64,000 nucleotides of DNA from JBBSBL01 sp046330255 (GCA_046330255.1 JAXLTC010000001.1:806001-870000); one strand, 5' to 3'; positions 49,443-59,051 are shown, counted from the first letter of the stretch. The notes: generated from the sequence alone by a model not told the origin. A program made the numbers and translations.

Positions 49443-50789
49443 ATGCCTCAGAACTTCTTGTCGTGTGATCGTGATCAGGAGTTGTTGTTGCCGCCGAGTG
49501 TGCGGGAGTGGCTGCCGCCGGATCATTTGGCGTGGTTCTTGATCGAGGTGGTTGGGGCGCTCGACCTTTCTGCCTTCTATCGCGACTATCGCTCTGATGG
49601 TCACGGCCGCGCGGCTTATGACCCGCAGATGATGGTGGTGCTGGTGCTCTACAACTACGCGGTCGGGGTCCGCAGCTCGCGCTCGATAGAGCGTCGCCTC
49701 CAAGAGGATGTGGCTTGCAGGGTGATCGCTGCGGGCCAGATGCCCGACCACGCCACGATCGCTCGCTTTCGCGTCCGCCACGAGCGGGCTCTCTCGGGGC
49801 TCTTCTATGAAGTGCTGGCGCTCTGTGCCGAGGCCGGCATGGTGAGCGTCGGCACGGTCGCCGTCGACTCGACCAAGCTCGCCGCCAACGCCTCGATCGG
49901 CCAGAACCGCACCCGTGCGGGGCTTGAGGCTGAGGCCGAGCGCATCCTGGGAGAGGCGGCGGCGATCGATGCCCGTGAGGATGAGCTCTTCGGTGAGCGT
50001 CGCGGCGATGAGCTGCCGGCCGAGCTCGCCGATCCCAGCACTCGCCGGGCGCGTATCCGCCAGCTGCTCGAGCGCGCGCGCGAGAACGCGCAGCAGATCG
50101 AGGCTGAGCGCTCCGGGCTCGAGGCCCGGCGGATAGAGCACAAGGCCAAGACCGGCAAGCAGCCACCGGGTCGCCCACCGGGCCCTGGGCCCTCCAAGAA
50201 GCAGGCCAAGGCCCTGGCCGAGACCAAGTACAACCTCACTGACCCCGACTCGGCGATCGTGCGCCACCGCGGCATGCTGTTGCAGGGCTACAACGTCCAG
50301 GCCGCGGTCGGCGAAGGGCAGGTGATCCTGGCTGCTCGGGCCACGAGCGCCGCCCCCGACCACGGCCAGCTCGCCCCGACGCTCGAGCAGGCCAAAGCCA
50401 ACCTGGCCCGCGTGCTCGCCGAGCCGGCGCCGATCGGACAAGTGCTGGCCGACGGCGGCTACTGGCACGCCCGCCAGATCGCAGCACTGCGAGCGCAAGG
50501 CACCGAAGTGTTGGTCCCTCCCTCTGAGCGCAAGCGCTTGAGCGCCGAGCGCATGCAGCCCGAGGCCCGGCACATGAAGGGGCTGTTAGCCACGAGCGAG
50601 GGAAAACACGCCTACCGGCGACGACAACAGATCGTCGAGCCGGTCTTCGCCCACATCAAGCACCACCGCGGGATCACCCGATTACTGCGGCGCGGCCGAC
50701 ATGCCGTGCAGGGCGAGATCGACCTGATCGCCACCACCCACAACCTGCTCAAGCTCCACCGCCACGGCCTCCACGCCGCCCGGGCCTAA
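49443..50789 (+). CDS. IS1182-family transposase
   Basis: The 448-residue DDE transposase has an N-terminal region (PPSVREWLPPDHLAWFLIEVV...YDPQMMVVLVLYNYAVGVRSSRSIERRL) typical of IS1182. Catalytic motifs are VAVDSTKLAANAS (first Asp), VLADGGYWHARQI (second Asp) and IVEPVFAHIKHHRG (Glu). A charged insertion at ~160-260 holds a coiled coil and a basic PGRPPGPGPSKK segment. ATG 49443 gives the usual N terminus and lies 38 bp inside the left repeat. No frameshift or stop was seen, so it appears active. Confidence 0.92.
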   Translation: MPQNFLSCDRDQELLLPPSVREWLPPDHLAWFLIEVVGALDLSAFYRDYRSDGHGRAAYDPQMMVVLVLYNYAVGVRSSRSIERRLQEDVACRVIAAGQMPDHATIARFRVRHERALSGLFYEVLALCAEAGMVSVGTVAVDSTKLAANASIGQNRTRAGLEAEAERILGEAAAIDAREDELFGERRGDELPAELADPSTRRARIRQLLERARENAQQIEAERSGLEARRIEHKAKTGKQPPGRPPGPGPSKKQAKALAETKYNLTDPDSAIVRHRGMLLQGYNVQAAVGEGQVILAARATSAAPDHGQLAPTLEQAKANLARVLAEPAPIGQVLADGGYWHARQIAALRAQGTEVLVPPSERKRLSAERMQPEARHMKGLLATSEGKHAYRRRQQIVEPVFAHIKHHRGITRLLRRGRHAVQGEIDLIATTHNLLKLHRHGLHAARA

Positions 50790-50850
50790 CAACAACCCCG
50801 GCTCACCCGCCCGGTCCGCCCAAACGCCGACCACCAGCCCGCCCGCAACC

Positions 50851-50891
50851 TTTACGCGACAGCCTCCTGGCGACCAGAATCGCACCCGAGT
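50851..50891 (-). repeat. IS1182 right terminal inverted repeat
   Basis: Reverse-complement partner of 49365-49405, with single differences in the CC(T/A)GG and GTCGC(AC/GT)AAA parts. Confidence 0.8.
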
Positions 50892-50910
50892 CGGGACGAC
50901 CCCGCCGCGG

Positions 50911-50936
50911 CCTTCGATGCCCACCTTCGATGCCCG
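50911..50936 (+). repeat. 13-bp tandem duplication upstream of narG
   Basis: CCTTCGATGCCCA followed directly by CCTTCGATGCCCG, 20 bp outside the IS right end. It may be a small duplication or tandem regulator sites. Confidence 0.5.
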
Positions 50937-50972
50937 TCGCTCGCCGGCCCGCCACCCTCCTTGCACCGGCGC

Positions 50973-50988
50973 CGTCAGCGCGCTGACG
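50973..50988. promoter_or_regulatory. 16-bp perfect palindrome upstream of narG
   Basis: CGTCAGCGCGCTGACG, centred ~143 bp before the narG ATG. It is a candidate operator for the nar operon, with no similarity to the E. coli NarL or FNR consensus. Confidence 0.4.
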
Positions 50989-51108
50989 CGCCCCGCCGCG
51001 GCTTCCCGCGGATCGCGGCCGCGGCCGACTACCGACGTAGATGTCCGTGGTCGGACGCAGGCTTTCCGGCTCCTCACCGTCCCGCGCTCCACCCGGCACG
51101 AGCGGTGC

Positions 51109-51114
51109 TAGCGT
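51109..51114 (+). promoter_or_regulatory. -10 box of the nar operon (leaderless narG)
   Basis: TAGCGT preceded by TGC (extended -10 type) ends 9 nt before the narG ATG. Confidence 0.5.
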
Positions 51115-51123
51115 CCCGGCGCG

Positions 51124-54100
51124 ATGGGGATCCACGACGCGACGGACCGGGACCGGGGGACCCTCCCCCCGCCGCGCCAACTCCGCCCGACGGGCCGCGA
51201 GGCCGCCCGCAGCGGCGCGCGGCCCGCCTGGCAGGCGCCGTCGCGACACTCGCGCGAATGGGAGCGCCTCTACCGCGACCGCTGGGCGCACGACAAGGTC
51301 GTGCGCACGACGCACGGGGTCAACTGCACCGGCTCGTGCTCCTGGAAGGTCTACGTCAAGGACGGCCTGGTCACCTGGGAGACCCAGGCGACCGACTACC
51401 CCTCCAACGGGCCCGACATGCCCGAGTACGAGCCGCGCGGCTGCCCGCGCGGAGCCGCGTTCTCCTGGTACATCTACTCGCCGGTCCGCGTGCGCCACCC
51501 GTACGTGCGCGGCGCGCTGCTGACGCTCTACCGCGAGGAGCTGGCGCGCACCGGCGATCCCGTCGACGCCTGGGCGGCGATCGTCTCCGACCCGCAGAAG
51601 GCGGCCTCCTACAAGTCGCAGCGCGGGCTCGGCGGCTTCGTGCGCTCCTCGTGGGACGAGGTGAGCGAGATCATCGCCGCCGCGCACGTGCACACGATCA
51701 AGAGCCACGGCCCGGACCGCATCGTCGGCTTCTCGCCGATTCCCGCGATGTCGCAGGTCTCCCATGCCGCGGGCTGCCGCTTCCTCTCGCTGATCGGCGG
51801 CGTGTGCCTGTCCTTCTACGACTGGTACGCCGACCTGCCGCCGGCCTCGCCCCAGGTCTGGGGCGACCAGACCGACGTGCCCGAGTCCGCGGACTGGTGG
51901 AACTCCGGCTACGTCATCCTCTGGGGCTCCAACATCCCGCAGACCCGCACGCCGGACGCCCACTTCATGACCGAGGCCCGCTACCGCGGCCAGAAGGTCG
52001 TCGTCGTCTCGCCCGACTACGCGGGGCACACGAAGTTCGCCGACCACTGGCTGCCGGCGGAGCCCGGCACGGACGCCGCGCTGGCGACGGCGATGGCGCA
52101 CGTGATCCTGCGCGAGCACTACGTCGAGCGGCGCACGCCGTACTTCGACGACTACGCGCGCCGGCGCACCGACCTGCCGTTCCTGGTCACGCTGCGCGAG
52201 CGCGACGGCGCGTACGTGACCGACCGCTTCCTGCGCGCCACCGACATCGGCGAGTCCTCGGAGAACGCCGAGTGGAAGACCGTCGTGCTCGACGAGGCCA
52301 GCGGCGAGCCCGTGGTCCCCAACGGCTCGCTCGGCTTCCGCTGGGGGGACGAGGGCGCCGGGCGCTGGAACCTCGAGCTCGGCGACGTCGTGCCCCGGCT
52401 GAGCCTGCTCGGCGCGCACGAGGAGCTGGTCGAGGTCGACCTCGCACGCTTCGACGTCGGCGAGACCGAGGGCGGCGAGGCGATGCGGCGAGGCGTCCCC
52501 GCCCGGCGCGTCGGCGGGCAGCTCGTCACCACGGTCTTCGACCTCCTGTGCGCGCAGCTCGGCGTCGCACGCGAGGGCCTCCCGGGTCGCTGGCCCTCCG
52601 GCTACGACGACCCCGAGCCCGCCACGCCCGCCTGGCAGCAGGAGCACACCGGGGTGGACGCCGCGCTGGTGACGCGCATCGCGCGCGAGTTCGCCCGCAA
52701 CGCCGAGGTCACCGAGGGGCGCTCGATGATCGTCATGGGCGCCGGGACCAACCACTGGTACCACAGCGATCAGATCTACAGGGCGATGCTCAGCCTCGTG
52801 ATGCTGTGCGGCTGCCAGGGCGTCAACGGCGGCGGCTGGGCGCACTACGTGGGCCAGGAGAAGGTCAGGCCGGTCACCGGCTGGGCCATCGCCGCGTTCG
52901 CTACCGACTGGTCGCGCCCCCCGCGCCAGCAGGCGACCACCTCGTTCTGGTACCTGGCGTCCGACCAGTTCCGCTACGAGCGCTTCGGCGTCGACGAGCT
53001 GACGACCCCGCTCGGGCGCGGCGACCTCAAGGGCCGCCACCTGGCGGACACCGTGGCGCAGTCCGCGCGCATGGGCTGGCTGCCGAGCTACCCCACGCTG
53101 AACCGCAACCCGCTCGACATCTGCGACGAGGCGGAGGCGGCCGGGCGCGAGCCGGCCGAGCACGTCGTCGAGGAGCTGCGCGCCGGCAGGCTCCGCTTCG
53201 CCGCCGAGGACCCCGACGACCCGGCCAACTTCCCCCGCATCCTCACCCTCTGGCGCGCGAACCTGCTCGGGTCCTCCTCCAAGGGCCACGAGTACTTCCT
53301 GCGCCACCTGCTGGGCGCCGGCCGGGACTCCATCTCGGCCGAGGAGACCGGGCCCGAGAACCGGCCCGTCGACGTCGACTGGCGCGAGCAGGCGCCGACC
53401 GGGAAGCTCGACCTCTTCACCACGATCGACTTCCGCATGAACGGCTCGGCGCTCTACTCCGACATCGTGCTCCCGGCGGCGACGTGGTACGAGAAGAACG
53501 ACATCTCGAGCACGGACCTGCATCCGTTCGTGCACTCGTTCTCCGAGGCGGTGCCGCCGCCCTGGGAGGCGCGCACCGACTGGGACGCGTTCAACCGGGT
53601 CGCGGAGCGCTTCGCGCAGCTCGCCGGCAAGCACCTCGGCGTGCGCAGGGACCTCGTCGCCGCGCCGCTGCTGCACGACACCCCCGAGGAGCTGGCCCAG
53701 CCGGGCGGCAAGGCGCTCGACTGGAAGTACGGCGAGTGCGAGCCGGTGCCCGGACGAACGATGCCGAAGCTGATCGTGGTCGAGCGCGACTACGCCTCGA
53801 TCTCTCAGAAGATGCGCGCGCTCGGCCCGCTGGTCGAGGCCGCGGGGGTCGGCTGGAAGGGCATCGCGTGGAAGCCCGAGCAGGAGGTCGAGGAACTGCG
53901 CCACCGCAACGGCGTGGTCCGCGGCGGGGTCGCCGACGGGCGTCCCACACTCGAGCGCGACACCCACGTCGCCGAGGCGATCTTCCGGCTCTCGGGCACG
54001 ACCAACGGCCGCCTGGCGGTCGAGGGCTTCCGCTCACTCGAGCAGCGCACGGGCACGCGCCTGGCCGATCTCGCCGAGGATCGCGAGGACGAGCGCATCA

Positions 54101-54813
54101 CGCTCGAGCAGGTCGGCGTCCAGCCGCGAAAGGTGATCACCTCGCCGGAGTGGTCGGGCATCGAGAGCCGCACCCGCCGCTACTCGCCGTTCACGGTCAA
54201 CGTCGAGCGCGACGTCCCGTGGCGCACGCTGACGGGCCGCCAGCACTTCTACCTCGACCACGAGTGGATGCTGGAGTTCGGCGAGGGGCTCCCCGCCTAC
54301 CGCCCGCCGCTGTCGACCCTGCGGCACTCTCAGGGCGCGCTCGAGCCGGGCGAGGCCGAGGTGCTGCTCAAGTGGATCAGCCCGCACTCGAAGTGGTCGA
54401 TCCACTCCGAGTACCAGGACAACCTGCGGATGCTCGAGCTGTTCCGCGGCGGGCCGGTGGTCTGGCTCTCGCCGAAGGACGCCGAGCGGATCGGCGCGGC
54501 CGACAACGACTGGGTCGAGTGCATCAACCGCAACGGGGTCCTCGCCTCCCGCGCCGTCGTCTCGCACCGGATCCCCGAGGGCAGCGCCTTCATGTACCAC
54601 TCGCAGGACCGCCACGTGAACGTCCCGATCTCGGAGACCTCGGGCACGCGGGGCGGCACCGACAACTCGGTCACGCGGATCATCATCAAGCCGACGCACC
54701 TGATCGGCGGCTACGCGCAGCTGAGCTGGGGCATGAACTACTACGGGGCGATCGGCACGCAGCGCGACTCGCTGACGCTGGTCCGGCGCCGGCGCTCGGA
54801 GGTGCGTTACTGA
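51124..54813 (+). CDS. narG: Respiratory nitrate reductase alpha subunit NarG
   Basis: The 1,229-residue molybdenum catalytic subunit reduces nitrate to nitrite on the cytoplasmic side. The FS0 [4Fe-4S] ligands are His64, Cys68, Cys72 and Cys107 (THGVNCTGSCSW and RGCPRGAAFSWY). The Mo-ligand Asp lies in CLSFYDWYADLPPASPQ. Molybdopterin-binding blocks such as WGSNIPQTRTPDAHF and LVVMLCGCQGVNGGGW-like sequence are present. The C-terminal domain (GKHLG..., HRIPEGSAFMYHSQDRHVNVP, GTRGGTDNSVTRIIIKPTHLIGGYAQLS) is full length. It has no Tat signal, as usual for NarG. narH overlaps its stop by 1 bp (TGATG). Confidence 0.97.
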   Translation: MGIHDATDRDRGTLPPPRQLRPTGREAARSGARPAWQAPSRHSREWERLYRDRWAHDKVVRTTHGVNCTGSCSWKVYVKDGLVTWETQATDYPSNGPDMPEYEPRGCPRGAAFSWYIYSPVRVRHPYVRGALLTLYREELARTGDPVDAWAAIVSDPQKAASYKSQRGLGGFVRSSWDEVSEIIAAAHVHTIKSHGPDRIVGFSPIPAMSQVSHAAGCRFLSLIGGVCLSFYDWYADLPPASPQVWGDQTDVPESADWWNSGYVILWGSNIPQTRTPDAHFMTEARYRGQKVVVVSPDYAGHTKFADHWLPAEPGTDAALATAMAHVILREHYVERRTPYFDDYARRRTDLPFLVTLRERDGAYVTDRFLRATDIGESSENAEWKTVVLDEASGEPVVPNGSLGFRWGDEGAGRWNLELGDVVPRLSLLGAHEELVEVDLARFDVGETEGGEAMRRGVPARRVGGQLVTTVFDLLCAQLGVAREGLPGRWPSGYDDPEPATPAWQQEHTGVDAALVTRIAREFARNAEVTEGRSMIVMGAGTNHWYHSDQIYRAMLSLVMLCGCQGVNGGGWAHYVGQEKVRPVTGWAIAAFATDWSRPPRQQATTSFWYLASDQFRYERFGVDELTTPLGRGDLKGRHLADTVAQSARMGWLPSYPTLNRNPLDICDEAEAAGREPAEHVVEELRAGRLRFAAEDPDDPANFPRILTLWRANLLGSSSKGHEYFLRHLLGAGRDSISAEETGPENRPVDVDWREQAPTGKLDLFTTIDFRMNGSALYSDIVLPAATWYEKNDISSTDLHPFVHSFSEAVPPPWEARTDWDAFNRVAERFAQLAGKHLGVRRDLVAAPLLHDTPEELAQPGGKALDWKYGECEPVPGRTMPKLIVVERDYASISQKMRALGPLVEAAGVGWKGIAWKPEQEVEELRHRNGVVRGGVADGRPTLERDTHVAEAIFRLSGTTNGRLAVEGFRSLEQRTGTRLADLAEDREDERITLEQVGVQPRKVITSPEWSGIESRTRRYSPFTVNVERDVPWRTLTGRQHFYLDHEWMLEFGEGLPAYRPPLSTLRHSQGALEPGEAEVLLKWISPHSKWSIHSEYQDNLRMLELFRGGPVVWLSPKDAERIGAADNDWVECINRNGVLASRAVVSHRIPEGSAFMYHSQDRHVNVPISETSGTRGGTDNSVTRIIIKPTHLIGGYAQLSWGMNYYGAIGTQRDSLTLVRRRRSEVRY

Positions 54814-56414
54814 TGCGGGTGATGGCGCAGGTCGGGATGGTGATGAACCTCGACAAGTGCATCGGCTGCCACACCTGCTCGGTGACCTGCAAGAACGTCT
54901 GGACCAACCGCGCCGGCGCCGAGTACATGTGGTTCAACGACGTCGAGACCAAGCCGGGCGTGGGCTACCCGAAGCGCTGGGAGGACCAGGAGCGCTGGAA
55001 GGGCGGCTGGGAGCTGGATCGCAAGGGCAGGCTGCGGCTGAAGGCCGGCGGCCCGCTGCGCAAGCTCGCCAACATCTTCGCCAACCCGGACCTCCCCGAG
55101 CTCGACGACTACTACGAGCCCTGGACCTACGACTACCAGTCGCTGATCACGGCGGGTCCGAGCGAGCACCAGCCGGTCGCCCGGCCGATCTCCCGCGTCA
55201 CCGACGAGCCGATCGACATCCAGTGGGGGCCGAACTGGGAGGACGACCTGGCCGGCGGCCCGCGCCAGGTCCGCCTCGACCCCAACGTCCGCGACGGCGT
55301 CGAAGAGCAGGTCCGCGCCGAGTACGAGTCGGTCTTCATGATGTACCTGCCGCGGATCTGCGAGCACTGCCTGAACCCGGCCTGCGTCGCCTCCTGCCCC
55401 TCCGGCGCGATGTACAAGCGCGAGGAGGACGGGATCGTGCTCGTCGACCAGGAGAAGTGCCGCGGCTGGCGGATGTGCGTCAGCGGCTGCCCGTACAAGA
55501 AGGTCTACTTCAACTGGCAGACCGGCAAGGCCGAGAAGTGCACGCTCTGCTACCCGCGCGTCGAGGCCGGCATGCCGACGATCTGCTCGGAGACGTGCGT
55601 CGGGCGCATCCGCTACCTGGGAATCGTCCTCTACGACGCCGACCGCGTCGAGGAGGCCGCGTCCGAGCCCGACGAGAAGCGGCTGCTCGACGCCCAGTTG
55701 GATGTCTTCCTCGACCCCGGCGACCCGGAGATCCGCGCGCAGGCGCGCCGCGACGGGATCCCGGAGGACTGGCTCGACGCCGCCGTCCGCTCGCCGGTCT
55801 GGAAGCTCGCGATGGACTGGCGCGTCGCGCTGCCGCTGCATCCCGAGTACCGCACGATGCCGATGGTCTGGTACGTCCCGCCGCTCTCGCCGGTGATGTC
55901 GCTCGTCGAGGGTCCCGGCTCCGAGGCCGATCCGGACGACGTCTTCCCGGCGATCGACGAGCTGCGGATCCCCATCAGCTACCTCGCCAACATCCTCACC
56001 GCAGGCGACGAGGAGGTCGTGCGTGACGTGCTCCGGCGACTCGCCGCGATGCGCAGCCACATGCGGCGCGCCACGCTCGGCGAGCAGCCCGACCCCGAGC
56101 TCGCGCGGTCGGTCGGCCTGGACCCGGTGGCGATCGAGGACATGTACCGCATGCTCGCGATCGCGAAGTACGACGATCGCTACGTGATCCCGCTCGCCCA
56201 CCGCGAGCTCGCCGACAACCTGCTCGAGCGCCAGGGCGGGTGCGGGCTGGACTTCGCCGGCGGCCCCGGGTCCTGCGGCCCCGGCGTGGACCGCGCCGAG
56301 CAGGCCGACGGGGAGCGCCAGCTCGATCTGGTCCGGATGGCCGAGACCGGCGGCGGCGACGGACCCCTGCCGGTGACCCGCGTCGCCGGCCGCGCCGCGG
56401 AGGCGGGCGCGTGA
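54813..56414 (+). CDS. narH: Respiratory nitrate reductase beta subunit NarH
   Basis: The 533-residue iron-sulfur subunit carries electrons from NarI heme to NarG. Four cysteine clusters are visible: CIGCHTCSVTCK near residues 14-25, CEHCLNPACVASCP, CRGWRMCVSGCP and CTLCYPRVEAGMPTICSETC. The Trp in CRGW replaces one cysteine, as expected for the [3Fe-4S] centre. The block GVGYPKRWEDQERWKGGWEL is family-specific. A tail of ~25 residues rich in Gly/Ala ends the protein. The ATG overlaps narG by one base; narJ overlaps its end by GTGA. Confidence 0.97.
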   Translation: MRVMAQVGMVMNLDKCIGCHTCSVTCKNVWTNRAGAEYMWFNDVETKPGVGYPKRWEDQERWKGGWELDRKGRLRLKAGGPLRKLANIFANPDLPELDDYYEPWTYDYQSLITAGPSEHQPVARPISRVTDEPIDIQWGPNWEDDLAGGPRQVRLDPNVRDGVEEQVRAEYESVFMMYLPRICEHCLNPACVASCPSGAMYKREEDGIVLVDQEKCRGWRMCVSGCPYKKVYFNWQTGKAEKCTLCYPRVEAGMPTICSETCVGRIRYLGIVLYDADRVEEAASEPDEKRLLDAQLDVFLDPGDPEIRAQARRDGIPEDWLDAAVRSPVWKLAMDWRVALPLHPEYRTMPMVWYVPPLSPVMSLVEGPGSEADPDDVFPAIDELRIPISYLANILTAGDEEVVRDVLRRLAAMRSHMRRATLGEQPDPELARSVGLDPVAIEDMYRMLAIAKYDDRYVIPLAHRELADNLLERQGGCGLDFAGGPGSCGPGVDRAEQADGERQLDLVRMAETGGGDGPLPVTRVAGRAAEAGA

Positions 56415-57031
56415 TCGCCACCCTGCGCATCGCGGCGCTCGCGCTCGACTATCCCGACGCCGAGCTGCTGGCATCCACGGGGAGGCTGCTCGACGCGGCC
56501 GCCGCGATACCCGATCGCGAGGGCGGCGCCGAGCTGCGGGCGTTCCTCGAGCGCCGCGCGGCGCAGCCCGAGATGGTCGCCCAGGAGGAGTACGTCGCGA
56601 CCTTCGACTTCCACAAGCGCGCCTCGCTGCACCTGTCCTACTACCGGGACGGCGACCGCCGGCAGCGCGGGGCCACGCTGCTCGGGCTCAAGCGCCGCTA
56701 CAGCGAGGCCGGCTTCGAGCTGACGCGGGGCGAGCTGCCCGACTACCTGCCGGCGGTGCTCGAGTTCGCGGCGCTGGAGCCCGAGGAGGGCGAGGCCGTG
56801 GTGCGCCGCATGCGGCCCGGGCTCGAGCTGCTGCGCGCCTCGCTGCGCGACCTCGACAGCCCGTACCTGCTGGTGCTCGAGGCGCTCGAGCACGTGCTGC
56901 CCGCCGCCAGCGTGGACGAGCTCGAGCAGGCGCGGCGCATCGCGCTCGATGGGCCCCCGGAGGAGCAGGTCGGGCTGGAGCCGTTCGCGCCACCGGAGCT
57001 CATGCCGCCGGTCGCCGGAGCGGCGCGATGA
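56411..57031 (+). CDS. narJ: Nitrate reductase molybdenum cofactor assembly chaperone NarJ
   Basis: The 206-residue cytoplasmic chaperone delays membrane docking of NarGH until the cofactor is inserted. The TorD/NarJ fold is indicated by LALDYPDAELLAS, EEYVATFDFHKRASLHLSYYRDGDRRQRG and LPDYLPAVLEFAAL. The F-D-F-x-x-R/K and H-L-x-Y elements are typical of NarJ. The GTG start overlaps narH by 4 bp. The ATG of narI overlaps the narJ stop by ATGA, so the four genes are translationally coupled. Confidence 0.93.
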   Translation: MIATLRIAALALDYPDAELLASTGRLLDAAAAIPDREGGAELRAFLERRAAQPEMVAQEEYVATFDFHKRASLHLSYYRDGDRRQRGATLLGLKRRYSEAGFELTRGELPDYLPAVLEFAALEPEEGEAVVRRMRPGLELLRASLRDLDSPYLLVLEALEHVLPAASVDELEQARRIALDGPPEEQVGLEPFAPPELMPPVAGAAR

Positions 57032-57816
57032 CCGTGCTGGCCACGAGCCAGGGCGCATGGCTGCTCTGGGTGGTCCTTCCCTACGTGGCGATCGCGACGT
57101 TCGTCGTCGGGAACATCTGGCGCTACCGCACCGACCAGGTGCACTGGACGTCGCGCTCGAGCCAGCTGCTCGAGTCCCGCTGGCTGCGACTCGGGAGCCC
57201 GCTGTTCCACTTCGGCCTGCTCGCGGTGATCGGCGGCCACGTGCTGGGGATCCTGGTCCCCGAGTCGTGGACCGAAGCGGTCGGCATCAGCGAGAACGCC
57301 TATCACTGGATCGCGGCGATCCCGGGCACGCTCGCCGGCACCGCGATGATCGCGGGGCTCGCGCTGCTGATCGTCCGCCGCGTCCGCGACGCGCGCGTCA
57401 GCCGCGTCACCACGACCATGGACGTGGCGGTCCTGGTGCTCCTGGCCTTCATGACCGCGACCGGGATGTGGAACACGGTCTGGCACAGCCTGATCGAGGG
57501 CGGCTACAACTACCGCGAGACGGTCTCGCCCTGGTTCCGCGGCCTGTTCGTGGCCGATCCGCAGCCGTCGCTGATGACTGGGACGGCGATCCCGCTGAGC
57601 TACCAGCTGCACGCGGTCGGCGGCTGGCTGCTGTTCCTGATCTGGCCCTTCACGCGGCTGGTGCACGCGTGGAGCGTCCCGATCGCATACCTGCGCCGCA
57701 GCCCCATCCTGTACCGCTCGCGCGCCCCGAGCGCCGCGCGCGCCGGCGCGGGCGGCCTGACCGACTACCACGCATCAGCGCTCGGCGCCGGAGAGGAGCC
57801 CGCAAGTGTCCGCTGA
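57028..57816 (+). CDS. narI: Respiratory nitrate reductase gamma subunit NarI (cytochrome b)
   Basis: The 262-residue, five-helix membrane subunit oxidises quinol and passes electrons to NarH. Heme b ligands are expected at His in PLFHFGLLAVIGGHVLG (two His in one helix) and YQLHAVGGWLLFLIWPFTRLVHAW (two His in a later helix), matching the four-histidine pattern. The C-terminal tail is soluble and Arg/Ala-rich. Its last 11 bp overlap the narK start. Confidence 0.95.
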   Translation: MTVLATSQGAWLLWVVLPYVAIATFVVGNIWRYRTDQVHWTSRSSQLLESRWLRLGSPLFHFGLLAVIGGHVLGILVPESWTEAVGISENAYHWIAAIPGTLAGTAMIAGLALLIVRRVRDARVSRVTTTMDVAVLVLLAFMTATGMWNTVWHSLIEGGYNYRETVSPWFRGLFVADPQPSLMTGTAIPLSYQLHAVGGWLLFLIWPFTRLVHAWSVPIAYLRRSPILYRSRAPSAARAGAGGLTDYHASALGAGEEPASVR

Positions 57817-59038
57817 CAAAGACGCGCCCGAGGACAGGGGCAACGCCCGGGCGCTCGTCCTCGCGACGACCGCCTTCACGGTCTGCTTCTACGCGTGGGC
57901 GCTGCTCGGCCCGCTCGGGCCCGACCTGCAGGAGCAGCTGAACCTCTCGGAGACCGAGCTCGCGATCACGATCGCGATCCCGGTCCTGCTCGGCTCCCTG
58001 ATGCGGATCCCCTTCGGCCTGTGGACCGCTCGCTACGGCGGCCGGCGCGTCTTCACCGCGCTGATGGCGTTCACGCCGCTGCCGCTGATCGGGCTCGCGC
58101 TGTTCAACGACTCGTGGGGCGCCGTGCTCGTATGCGCCTTCCTGCTCGGCTTCACCGGCGCCTCGTTCGCGGTCGGGGTGCCGTTCGTCAACCGCTGGTA
58201 CCCGCCCTCGCGCCAGGGATTCGCGCTGGGCATCTACGGAGCGGGGATGGGCGGGACCGTGATCGCCGCCCTGACCGCGCCGAGGATCGCGAAGGCGACC
58301 AGCCTCGACGTTCCGTTCTGGATCGCCGCCGCAGCTGTGGCGGTCATGGCCGTGGTCTTCTGGTCCGCCGCGCGCGACGCGCCGGGCAAGAGCGGCCCCG
58401 GCACGCTGCGAGCGCTGCTCTCGGTCTTCACCGGGCCCGGAAGCGCGCGGGCCTGGGCCCTGACGCTCTTCTACTTCATGGCCTTCGGCGGGTTCGTCGC
58501 GATGTTCCTCTACCTGCCTAAGCTGCTCCACGGCGTCCACCACCTGACCAAGACCGACGCGGGCGCGCGCGCCGCCGGCTTCGCCCTGCTGGCCGTGCTC
58601 GCGCGGCCGGTGGGCGGCTGGCTCTCGGACCGGATCGGCGCGCGCAACGTGCTCGTGGTCTCGTTCATCGGGACGGCGGTGCTCGCCGCGGTGCTCGCGT
58701 GGGGCCACGAGCACATGGTCCCGCTGACGATCGCGTGCCTGACGATGGCCGTCTGCCTCGGACTCGGGACCGGCGCCGTGTTCAAGCTGGTCGCGGAGTG
58801 GTTCCCCGAGCGTGTGGGAGCGGTCACCGGGGTGGTGGGCGCCGCCGGCGGCCTCGGCGGCTTCTTCCCCCCGCTCGTGATGGCGATCGTCAAGGACGAG
58901 ACCGGCAGCTACTGGCTGGGCTTTGCGCTGATGGCCGCGGTCGCGCTGATCTCGCTGCTCGTGCTGCTCACCGTGGACCGCGACCGGCCGCCGAACGAGG
59001 CGCCGCGAACCGCGACCGCGGCAGCGCGCGCGCCGTAG
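57806..59038 (+). CDS. narK: NarK-type nitrate/nitrite transporter (MFS)
   Basis: The 410-residue protein has about 12 membrane helices. The nitrate signatures GFTGASFAVGVPFVNRWYPPSRQGFALGIYGAGMGGT and GTGAVFKLVAEWFPERVGAVTGVVGAAGGLGGFFPP are glycine-rich as in NarK. An arginine in the second helix region (GSLMRIPFG) fits the substrate arginine. It would import nitrate and/or export nitrite. The GTG start has GAGAGGAG about 8 nt upstream and lies inside the end of narI. A hairpin at 59052 follows the stop. Confidence 0.93.
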   Translation: MSADKDAPEDRGNARALVLATTAFTVCFYAWALLGPLGPDLQEQLNLSETELAITIAIPVLLGSLMRIPFGLWTARYGGRRVFTALMAFTPLPLIGLALFNDSWGAVLVCAFLLGFTGASFAVGVPFVNRWYPPSRQGFALGIYGAGMGGTVIAALTAPRIAKATSLDVPFWIAAAAVAVMAVVFWSAARDAPGKSGPGTLRALLSVFTGPGSARAWALTLFYFMAFGGFVAMFLYLPKLLHGVHHLTKTDAGARAAGFALLAVLARPVGGWLSDRIGARNVLVVSFIGTAVLAAVLAWGHEHMVPLTIACLTMAVCLGLGTGAVFKLVAEWFPERVGAVTGVVGAAGGLGGFFPPLVMAIVKDETGSYWLGFALMAAVALISLLVLLTVDRDRPPNEAPRTATAAARAP

Positions 59039-59051
59039 CTCCGAGCGCCGA

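Larger units (their letters stand above)
49365..50891 (+). mobile_element. IS1182-family insertion sequence
   Basis: A 1,527-bp element with one transposase gene. The imperfect terminal inverted repeats are 49365-49405 and 50851-50891; 36 of 41 positions match, including ATTCTGGTCGCC and GGAGGCTGTCGC. I see no clear target-site duplication outside the repeats. It lies between the MMPL gene and the nar operon, 232 bp from the narG start. The codons are less GC-rich than those of the neighbours, as expected for recent arrival. Confidence 0.85.

Noticed and set aside
50803..53967. A >1,000-codon open frame antisense to narG
   Set aside because: It is a by-product of extreme GC content. Its translation is low-complexity Arg/Ala/Gly/Val with no domain, while the plus strand encodes a textbook NarG.
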